Shown here piece after piece: positions 32,557 to 38,590 of a stretch of DNA of 38,590 nt. The notes beneath the pieces were generated by a model. That model was not told the DNA's origin. It was given only the letters and a program-made list of their open reading frames with translations, and made no database searches. The first letter of the stretch is position 1; the number at the start of each line of letters is the position of its first letter. The stretch is from a virus. Location of the stretch: IMG/VR virus record IMGVR_UViG_3300013093_000111, positions 1 to 38,590 of that record. One strand, 5' to 3'. The translations under genes were made by a program, and so were the position numbers.

Positions 32557-34035
32557 ATGGCATATACTATCAATCATTATAATAATTCGTTGATTACAAC
32601 GGTAGCAGACGGTACAGTCGATGCTACTCTTAGTATTAAACTAATTGGAAAAAATTACGCAGGTTACGGTCAGATTCAGAATGAAAATTTTGTCTATTTA
32701 CTAGAAAATTTTGCATCATCAACAGGCCCAAGTAATCCAACTGCGGGTCAAATTTGGTTTGATAGCGGTAACAGCAAATTAAAATTTTGGGATGGTAGCA
32801 AATATCGTAGTACTGGTGGAGCTGAGATTGCTCCTACATCGAGCCCCCCAGCTGGTTTAACAATCGGCGATTTATGGTATAATTCAGATACAAGTCAAAT
32901 ATCTGTTTGGAACGGTACAAGTTATACATTGATTGGCCCACAAGCAGTTAAAGGTTCTGGACTGACAGAAATGTTGAGTACTAGTGTTCTTGATACAGCT
33001 TCTACCCCGCATACTGTTATTGAAGCAATCGATAACGGCCAAGTAGTTTTTATTATTAGTCCTGATGCTAAATTTACACTTGATTCTACGTCAAATGCCG
33101 CATTAATTGCTGGCGGTTTTACTGATATTCAACAAGGTATTACACTAGCATATACTAATAATAGCGCACAACCTGGTCAAACTCAGAATAATTTTAGATT
33201 TTGGGGAACTGCTAGTAATGCAGATAAATTAGGTGGTTTACCTGCATCGGGATTTGTTCAAGTAGGCAATGCAAACTTTAGCACAACTGTTAACTTTGCG
33301 GATGTTGGTTATACAGTAGGTAACCCTACTGCTAAATTAGCAGTTTTTAATGCATCTAATACAACACCTACCATTCAAAATATCTATAATAACACTATTG
33401 TATTTTCAACTACAGTAGGGGGTGTAACTGTAACACCAATGAAATTAGTAGGGCAAGATGTATTGCCAGGAGTTACTAGTGTAAGTAATCTAGGCAATTC
33501 AAGTTACCAATGGGCAAATGTTTGGGCTACAACTTTTAATGGTACAGCTACTCAAGCAAGTACTATTTTATATAATAATACTGCAATTAGTCCTGCTGTT
33601 TCTCCAACACCGAGTACAGTTGCTATTAGAGATACAAGTGGCAATTTAAATGCAGTCACATTTAATGGTGCAAGTACTAGTAGTTATTATGCTGACTTAG
33701 CAGAAAAATATTTAACTGATAAAGAGTATGAAGTTGGTACAGTAGTATCAGTAGGCGGTACAAAAGAAGTTACAGCAAGCACAACTGGAGATTACGCAAT
33801 CGGTGTAGTCAGCGGACAACCAGCATATATGATGAATTCAGATCTAGTAGGTGGAACTTATATTGCACTTAAAGGTCGTGTACCAGTTAAAATTACAGGT
33901 GTTGTACATAAAGGTGACCGAATTGTTGCTAGTGATAACGGAACCGGTATTGTAGGTATCGGGTCAGTATTTGCCATCGCATTAGAAGGAAATGAAGATT
34001 CTGGTGTAAAACTTGTCGAATGCGTAGTACTTTAA
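32557..34035 (+). CDS. Third tail fibre paralogue with ADLAEKY-type C-terminal domain
   Basis: This 492-residue protein has the shared head again: GKNYAGYGQIQNENFVYLLENFAS (about 31-54), GQIWFDSGNSKLKFWDGSKY, and GDLWYNSDTSQISVWNGTSY. A middle region has FWGTASNADKLGGLPASGF and LGNSSYQWANVWATTFNG, repeats typical of fibre shafts. The last 110 residues begin YYADLAEKYLTDKEYEVGTVVSVGG and continue with AIGVVSGQPAYMMN and KGRVPVKITG. This is a terminal domain found on other phage fibre proteins and somewhat like intramolecular-chaperone (peptidase G2) ends. Whether it cleaves itself off is unknown. It has its own late promoter, so its dose may differ from the first two fibres. Confidence 0.82.
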   Translation: MAYTINHYNNSLITTVADGTVDATLSIKLIGKNYAGYGQIQNENFVYLLENFASSTGPSNPTAGQIWFDSGNSKLKFWDGSKYRSTGGAEIAPTSSPPAGLTIGDLWYNSDTSQISVWNGTSYTLIGPQAVKGSGLTEMLSTSVLDTASTPHTVIEAIDNGQVVFIISPDAKFTLDSTSNAALIAGGFTDIQQGITLAYTNNSAQPGQTQNNFRFWGTASNADKLGGLPASGFVQVGNANFSTTVNFADVGYTVGNPTAKLAVFNASNTTPTIQNIYNNTIVFSTTVGGVTVTPMKLVGQDVLPGVTSVSNLGNSSYQWANVWATTFNGTATQASTILYNNTAISPAVSPTPSTVAIRDTSGNLNAVTFNGASTSSYYADLAEKYLTDKEYEVGTVVSVGGTKEVTASTTGDYAIGVVSGQPAYMMNSDLVGGTYIALKGRVPVKITGVVHKGDRIVASDNGTGIVGIGSVFAIALEGNEDSGVKLVECVVL

Positions 34036-34055
34036 AAGATTAAAAAGGATAAAAA

Positions 34056-34979
34056 ATGGCTGGACAAGGCACAAAGATTCTCGCTAGTGATTTTAATCAA
34101 ATACAAACAATTATCTCTAACGTATTAGGTACTGGCTCGGGACAACTAGGTTACGGACAAACTGTAACTAGCAGCCAGGTAACAATTGGATCAAAAATCA
34201 CTGCTTCAGGTTGGGTAGCATTATGCAACGATTTATTAAAAGCTAGACAACACCAGACTGGTATTGATGAAAGTGGAAATCTTACGTTAGTAAACACAAG
34301 TACTATTGTTACAGAAGCTAATCGAGCCGCATATTTGGCTTATGCAAACACAGTTCAATCTAATTCATTGACCATTGCTTCATCTGGACAATCGTCGACA
34401 CAAGTGTTAAGTAATCCTAGTAAAACTACCCCGTGGACTAATACCATTACACATACTGTAAATTTAAATTTTGGTACTTCTGATAAAGCAAGATATTATT
34501 TTAATTCTGGTAGTTCTATTCAATTTTATGCAAGTTTAAATAATACAAGCACTCAATTGAATACTGATTGGAATCATTTATTAGGAGCGATGGGTATTAT
34601 TAGTATGAATTACAATAGTACATCTCAAGTTCCAAATTCTGCATCTTATCCTTCAGCAGGGTCTTCACCAACTGGAACATCTGCAAGTAGTATTGGATAT
34701 TATCAACTTACAACTACACCGCAATTAATTTTTACAAAAACAGCAAGTACATATTCGGGCGATCAATATCAAATATTTGCTAGTGTAAATGCCGGTAGAA
34801 CAGTTCTTACATTTAGTATAAGGTTTGAAGCACCTTCATACGGACCCGGTGGCGGAACACATGAATCAGTTACCGGTACATTGACAAGTGTAGTTCAAGC
34901 TAACTATGCGTCTGGTTCAAATGTTTCAATGACAACTCCTGTTAACTACCTTCCTAGTGTAACACAGTCAGGACCTTAA
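34056..34979 (+). CDS. Virion structural protein of unknown role (307 aa)
   Basis: The N-terminus is a short module, ILASDFNQIQTIISNVLGTG, then GYGQTVTSS and WVALCNDLLKARQHQTG (about residues 8-70). I associate this with a structural protein family of marine T4-like phages. The rest is Ser/Thr-rich, with a beta-sheet look and a glycine/proline-containing SYGPGGGTHESVTG segment near the end. No enzyme motif, signal or membrane segment is seen. It follows the third fibre by 20 nt with a good AAGGAT ribosome site, so it is probably co-expressed with the fibres. A fibre accessory or head decoration role is possible. Confidence 0.75.
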   Translation: MAGQGTKILASDFNQIQTIISNVLGTGSGQLGYGQTVTSSQVTIGSKITASGWVALCNDLLKARQHQTGIDESGNLTLVNTSTIVTEANRAAYLAYANTVQSNSLTIASSGQSSTQVLSNPSKTTPWTNTITHTVNLNFGTSDKARYYFNSGSSIQFYASLNNTSTQLNTDWNHLLGAMGIISMNYNSTSQVPNSASYPSAGSSPTGTSASSIGYYQLTTTPQLIFTKTASTYSGDQYQIFASVNAGRTVLTFSIRFEAPSYGPGGGTHESVTGTLTSVVQANYASGSNVSMTTPVNYLPSVTQSGP

Positions 34980-35014
34980 ACTTCTATTTTATCGATAAGA
35001 TAATTATAGTAGTG

Positions 35015-35020
35015 TATAAT
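35015..35020 (+). promoter_or_regulatory. Possible sigma70-type -10 box before the glycosyltransferase cassette
   Basis: A perfect TATAAT preceded by TG stands in the 58-nt gap, 17 nt before the ATG at 35038. No good -35 box is present at the usual distance, and the late octamer is absent. If used, the start would be near 35027, giving a very short leader that still holds GGAG (35028-35031). This would give the cassette an expression class different from the fibres. Confidence 0.35.
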
Positions 35021-35037
35021 ACATTACGGAGTTATCT

Positions 35038-35388
35038 ATGGATGAAAAAATTGAAAAAGCTTTTGCAGTAGTTAATTACATGTCTACGCTATCCAACCAG
35101 CGTAGAATTATTCTAGAAGAATACAATCAAAGTTTACTTTATTATAAAAACGGATCTACATTTCGAGTAACTCCTGATTTAATTAGTTTGACTAAAATTT
35201 GTTTAGATTCGGGAAAAACTACAGATGTACCATTTGTAGATTTAAATAACCTTCCAGTAATAATTCCTTCTGTCCAAGATTTTTTTAACGATATCACTGA
35301 TTTGTATTTTAAAGCAACTGCTGTATATGCTGAAAAATATAAAAATATCAAGTCAAAACGTAAAATTGCTGATTTGTTTGAGCTATGA
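35038..35388 (+). CDS. Small protein of unknown function heading the glycosyltransferase cassette
   Basis: This 116-residue, mainly helical protein has an N-terminal segment KIEKAFAVVNYMSTLSNQRRIILEEYNQSL, then a short beta hairpin YYKNGSTFRVTPDLISL. The C-terminal helix is lysine-rich (YFKATAVYAEKYKNIKSKRKIADLFEL). I see no known motif. It overlaps the next gene by 4 nt (ATGA), so it is coupled to the first glycosyltransferase and may be a partner or regulator. Similar small proteins beside glycosyltransferases occur in marine T4-like phages as far as I recall, with no known role. Confidence 0.75.
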   Translation: MDEKIEKAFAVVNYMSTLSNQRRIILEEYNQSLLYYKNGSTFRVTPDLISLTKICLDSGKTTDVPFVDLNNLPVIIPSVQDFFNDITDLYFKATAVYAEKYKNIKSKRKIADLFEL

Positions 35389-36230
35389 ACGGTGCAGTAA
35401 TATTTGCTCAAAATAATGCAAGAGTTGATTATGTCAAACTGGCAGTATTCGCCGCCGAACGAGTAAAACAATATTTAAATATTCCTGTTAGTATAATAAC
35501 AGATAGTAGAGAATGGTTAGAAAAAACATACCCAGATCATGTATTTGATCAAATTATAGATATTGACTTTAGTAATGAACAACAAAGAAAACGATTTAAT
35601 GATGGATCTTTATATAAAACAACTTTAGAATGGAAAAACAAAAGTCGTACAAGCGTATATCATTTATCTCCATATGATAAAACTTTAGTAATTGACAGCG
35701 ATTACATTATTAATTCTGATAATTTAAAATCAGTATTTGATAACGATTACGATTTTCAAATTTATCGTAACAGTTTAGATTTAGCAGGTTGGAGAGATAC
35801 TCAGGAATTTACTAGGATTAATCCATATAGTATTCCGTTTTATTGGGCTACTGTATTTGTATTTCAAAAAAATTTAGTAATGGAAAAGTTTTTTGATTTA
35901 ATTGATTATATAAAAAATAATTGGGATTATTTTAAACTTTTATATAATATTAATTCAGATACTTATAGAAATGATTATTCTTTTAGTATTGCCATACACA
36001 TATTAAACAGTAAAACTGAAGATAATTTTACAGTAGATTTGCCTGGAAAAATGATTTATATTTTAGATAGAGATTTTTTAGTAAATTCAAAAGATAATAT
36101 TATGAATTTTTTAGTTGAAAAAGAAAAATATCTTGGAGAATATACACTAGTAAAAACTACAGGATTAGACGTTCACATTATGAATAAATCAAGTTTGAAT
36201 AGATATATCGATGGAGGTATAGGTGTCTAA
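35385..36230 (+). CDS. GT8-like glycosyltransferase A
   Basis: This 281-residue protein has the layout of a nucleotide-sugar transferase of the GT-A fold. The first strand is GAVIFAQNNARVDYVKLAVFAA (2-24), followed by VSIITD (35-40). The metal-binding D104-S-D106 lies in YDKTLVIDSDYIIN. The C-terminal part has paired tyrosines and tryptophans and VDLPGKMIYILDRDF. There is no signal peptide, so it works in the host cytoplasm. The donor and acceptor sugars cannot be read. It is a paralogue of the next gene and is coupled to both neighbours (4-nt and 8-nt overlaps). Confidence 0.68.
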   Translation: MNGAVIFAQNNARVDYVKLAVFAAERVKQYLNIPVSIITDSREWLEKTYPDHVFDQIIDIDFSNEQQRKRFNDGSLYKTTLEWKNKSRTSVYHLSPYDKTLVIDSDYIINSDNLKSVFDNDYDFQIYRNSLDLAGWRDTQEFTRINPYSIPFYWATVFVFQKNLVMEKFFDLIDYIKNNWDYFKLLYNINSDTYRNDYSFSIAIHILNSKTEDNFTVDLPGKMIYILDRDFLVNSKDNIMNFLVEKEKYLGEYTLVKTTGLDVHIMNKSSLNRYIDGGIGV

Positions 36231-37065
36231 AGGATTTGTAGTATTTGCTCAAAATACATCTGACGTTGATTACGTTCAACAAGCTTATGCTTTGGCATTA
36301 AGCATAAAATATAGTCAAACCGATATTAATAATATTTCATTAATCACCGATGATCCGGTGCCAAATTTTTATAAATCAGTTTTTGATCAAATTATTTCTA
36401 TACCGTGGGTCGACAAGACTACTCAAATTTCTGATTTAAAAGCTGAACATCGTTGGAAAATTTATCATGCTAGTCCGTATGAAGAAACAATAGTACTCGA
36501 TACTGATATGTTATTATTAGCAGATATCAGTGCATGGTGGGATTATTGTAGCAATTATAATTTAAGATTTTGTAATCAAATTTTAAATTATAAACTAGAA
36601 CCAGTTGTAGATACTATCCATAGAAAAGCATTTGCTTCTAATAAACTTACTAATCCATATTTTGCATTGCATTATTTTAAAAAGTCTGAAGTATCTTTAG
36701 AATTTTATCGCGTACTAGAATTCGTTATTAATAATTGGGAATTATGTTGGGATAAATTTGCTCCTAATAATTATCAAAAATGGTTAAGCATGGATTTAGC
36801 AGTAGCAGTTGCAATTGAATTAGCTATGATGCACGATGAAGTTTTAGATAATACTGGCATTTTAAAATTTGTACATATGAAACCTCCTATTCAAGGTTGG
36901 GTCACACAGCATGAAAAATGGACAGATACTATACATTATATGTTGAATTCTCAAGGAGAATTTTTAGTGGGCAATATTAAACAACCGTCTTTATTTCATT
37001 ATGTAGAAAAAGATTTTATAACTGACGATATTTTGCACACATTGGAGTCATTACAACATGGCTAA
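36223..37065 (+). CDS. GT8-like glycosyltransferase B (GTG start)
   Basis: This 280-residue paralogue of the preceding protein has the same opening (KGFVVFAQNTSDVDYVQQAY) and the same metal site, D93-T-D95 in ETIVLDTDMLLL. The start is GTG at 36223, chosen because GGAGG (36213-36217) lies 5 nt before it and no ATG fits. The gene overlaps gene A by 8 nt and the next gene by 8 nt. The C-terminal half has YFALHYFKKS and a helical SMDLAVAVAIELAMMHDEV segment. Two tandem relatives suggest duplication followed by specialisation on different sugars. Confidence 0.7.
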   Translation: MSKGFVVFAQNTSDVDYVQQAYALALSIKYSQTDINNISLITDDPVPNFYKSVFDQIISIPWVDKTTQISDLKAEHRWKIYHASPYEETIVLDTDMLLLADISAWWDYCSNYNLRFCNQILNYKLEPVVDTIHRKAFASNKLTNPYFALHYFKKSEVSLEFYRVLEFVINNWELCWDKFAPNNYQKWLSMDLAVAVAIELAMMHDEVLDNTGILKFVHMKPPIQGWVTQHEKWTDTIHYMLNSQGEFLVGNIKQPSLFHYVEKDFITDDILHTLESLQHG

Positions 37066-37627
37066 AAAGAAAAAAGTAATATTACCCAATCCGCCTTCGG
37101 TTTGGAATCCTAGTTTTTATGCTCATTATGATGAAGAGACTGGAAATATTTTATCAGTATCGAACGAAAAATTAGAAATACATACACATTCTCTAGAAAT
37201 TACATTCACTGCATATGAAAATTTTGTACTTAATAGACATAAATTATCAGATTTTAAAGTTGAAAATAATGAATTAGTTTCAACTATTATTGAACAACCT
37301 AAAATAAAAATTAATAAATTAAGAGAAATATATACTAGCATTGATGCTGATATAGAAATTTATTACGGAAAAGAATGGATATTTCTTTTAAATGATAACA
37401 CACGACAAAAGTATTATGATAAAAAAATTCTCGGGGACGATATTACTATATTTTTTACGTCTGCCGATGATAGAAATTATTTAATTAAAAGTTTTAAATT
37501 AAGTTTTAAAGATTTAATATTAGATAAAATTGTTATTCCTCTTGAAGATGAAACTAAGTATACTAATTTTTCTTTATTAACTAATTCTGAACTAACATAC
37601 AACCTAAATAAGTCAATACATGAGTAA
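37058..37627 (+). CDS. Protein of unknown function in the glycosyltransferase cassette (189 aa)
   Basis: The N-terminus is lysine-rich (MAKKKKVILPNPPSVWNPSFYAHYDEETGNILSV in outline), and the remainder is a mix of beta strands and charged loops with LREIYTSIDADIEIYYG and WIFLLND. No catalytic motif, signal or membrane segment is visible. The Shine-Dalgarno GGAG at 37044-37047 lies 10 nt before the ATG. It overlaps glycosyltransferase B by 8 nt and the GT2-like gene by 8 nt, so it is part of the same translation unit. Involvement in the same surface or fibre modification is inferred only from position. Confidence 0.7.
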   Translation: MAKKKKVILPNPPSVWNPSFYAHYDEETGNILSVSNEKLEIHTHSLEITFTAYENFVLNRHKLSDFKVENNELVSTIIEQPKIKINKLREIYTSIDADIEIYYGKEWIFLLNDNTRQKYYDKKILGDDITIFFTSADDRNYLIKSFKLSFKDLILDKIVIPLEDETKYTNFSLLTNSELTYNLNKSIHE

Positions 37628-38522
37628 TATAATAAAAGTAATCGAACAAGATATTATTTTTCTCAGCTACAACGAGCCTAATGCTGAAAAAAATTATGCA
37701 GATTTATTAACTAAAGTGCCATGGGCAAAGCGTGTGCATGGAGTTAAAGGTAGTGATGCCGCACATAAAGCTTGTGCCGCTCAATGTGAAACAGAATATT
37801 TTGTTACAGTAGATGGTGATAATATTATTGATCCTCGTTTTTTAGAAGTTGAAATAGATTTAGACAAGTTATTACTAACAAAAGATCATGTATTCAGTTG
37901 GTGCGGTCGAGTACATGTTAACGGATTAATGTACGGCAATGGCGGACTTAAAATGTGGACACCTAAATTTGTTAATAGTATGCGTACACATGAAAATTCA
38001 GATCCTAATGACACAAAAGGATTAGTTGAATTTTGTTTTGATGACAAATATTATCAATTTACTGAAAACTATAGTGAAAGTTTTACTAATGCAACTCCTG
38101 AACAAGCATGGAGAGCTGGATTTCGTGAAGGTGTTAAAATGAGTTTAGATCAAGGTGCTAAAGTTAGCGATCTTAAAAAAATACATTGGCAAAATTACAA
38201 TAGATTATTAATTTGGTGTAGTGTAGGTGTTGATGTGGAAAACGGTATATGGAGTATATTAGGAGCAAGAGAAGGTGCATATTTGACCAATTGTACTGAT
38301 TGGGATTATAGCAATGTTAGAGATTTTGATTATCTAGCAGATCATTGGAAATCTGAACACGAAGGTAAAGATTCTAGTGTAACTTCTAATTATATTAATT
38401 TTTTAGGTAAGAAATTAATGGATGAATGCGGATTAGAAATTGCCAATTTAGATCCTGCCGGAAGTTTATTTCATAAAACTGTTTATACTAATGCACCGAG
38501 AAGGATCAAATCAAATGTATGA
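37620..38522 (+). CDS. GT2-like glycosyltransferase
   Basis: This 300-residue protein begins DIIFLSYNEPNAEKNYADLL and continues PWAKRVHGVKGSDAAHKACA, then FVTVDGDNIIDP, with D65-G-D67 as the metal-binding DxD site. This is the GT-A/GT2-type order. I recall the SYNEPNAE...VHGVKG opening from glycosyltransferases of marine T4-like phages. The C-terminal half has Trp-rich GLKMWTPKFVNSM and an ILGAREGAYLTNCTDW segment. It starts inside the preceding gene and contains the start of the next one. Sugar and acceptor are unknown. Confidence 0.7.
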   Translation: MSNIIKVIEQDIIFLSYNEPNAEKNYADLLTKVPWAKRVHGVKGSDAAHKACAAQCETEYFVTVDGDNIIDPRFLEVEIDLDKLLLTKDHVFSWCGRVHVNGLMYGNGGLKMWTPKFVNSMRTHENSDPNDTKGLVEFCFDDKYYQFTENYSESFTNATPEQAWRAGFREGVKMSLDQGAKVSDLKKIHWQNYNRLLIWCSVGVDVENGIWSILGAREGAYLTNCTDWDYSNVRDFDYLADHWKSEHEGKDSSVTSNYINFLGKKLMDECGLEIANLDPAGSLFHKTVYTNAPRRIKSNV

Positions 38523-38590
38523 TATTGTGTTTATTTCTTTTGATGAAAAAATAGCTAATAATAGATATTTTGAATTTGTGACGAGTTTTA
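38515..38590 (+). CDS. Second GT2-like glycosyltransferase, N-terminus only (cut by window edge)
   Basis: An ATG at 38515 opens a frame that runs to the window end without a stop. It encodes 25 residues starting MYDIVFISFDEKIANNRYFE. The opening IVFISFDE matches IIFLSYNE of the preceding glycosyltransferase, so it is probably a paralogue. AAGGA (38501-38505) lies 9 nt before the ATG, and the gene overlaps the preceding stop by 8 nt. Only the first strand and helix are visible, so the call is provisional. Confidence 0.5.
   Translation, partial: MYDIVFISFDEKIANNRYFEFVTSF

Noticed and set aside
29163-34035. Diversity-generating retroelement acting on the fibre genes
   Set aside because: No reverse transcriptase and no template/variable repeat pair is visible in the window, and the fibre ends are not lectin-fold variable regions.
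34989-34998. TTATCGATAA palindrome as a terminator
   Set aside because: It has no loop, no GC-rich stem and no following T-run. It could be a protein site or chance.
1-38590. tRNA genes, CRISPR array, insertion sequence or integrase attachment site
   Set aside because: I looked in all gaps. The longest is 81 bp, and none holds a cloverleaf, spaced repeats or terminal inverted repeats.

Overview
This window is part of the genome of a T4-like contractile-tailed bacteriophage (myovirus). It is AT-rich and almost fully coding. The evidence is a recognisable T4 gene set: late sigma factor gp55, recombination nuclease gp47/gp46, and baseplate proteins gp53, gp5, gp25 and gp6, followed by tail-fibre genes. 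The gene forms (a long gp55, a spike without lysozyme, collar-domain fibres, and structural proteins with YGQ, GSGY and FTATGPG-type repeats) remind me of large marine T4-like phages. The host cannot be read from the sequence.

Layout. (1) Positions 1-4443, minus strand: a tightly overlapping early/replication operon read leftward in the order gp55, gp47, gp46, nucleotidyltransferase, a small unknown gene, and the first 52 codons of a GIY-YIG endonuclease-like gene cut by the window edge. (2) Positions 4444-4524: an 81-bp divergent control region. It holds a near-consensus sigma70 promoter pointing at gp55 and a T4-type late promoter pointing at the tail genes; their boxes touch. (3) Positions 4525-14039, plus strand: the baseplate cluster, with a tail-tube cap/initiator-like protein, gp53-like, hub (gp27-like), gp5-like spike, gp25 and gp6. 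(4) Positions 14032-28485: one uninterrupted 4817-codon gene in the place where T4 has gene 7. It is a mosaic of beta modules, including a cupredoxin-like domain without its copper ligands, three chitin-binding-like modules, and a seven-bladed propeller. (5) Positions 28542-34979: a structural protein of unknown role, three tandem fibre proteins sharing one N-terminal head, and another virion-type protein. (6) Positions 35038-38590: a small conserved-looking gene, two GT8-like and two GT2-like glycosyltransferase genes (the last cut by the window end), and an unknown protein.

How it works together. Host RNA polymerase would make gp55 and the gp46/47 recombination complex. Recombination-dependent replication and gp55 would then switch on the late promoters. 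I find four intergenic copies of the octamer (A/G)ATAAATA, each 18-24 nt before a structural gene. The late transcripts build the baseplate and fibres. The glycosyltransferase cassette beside the fibre genes may decorate fibres or act on the host surface. I see no tRNA, CRISPR, insertion sequence or convincing intrinsic terminator. No stretch over 300 bases lacks a gene.
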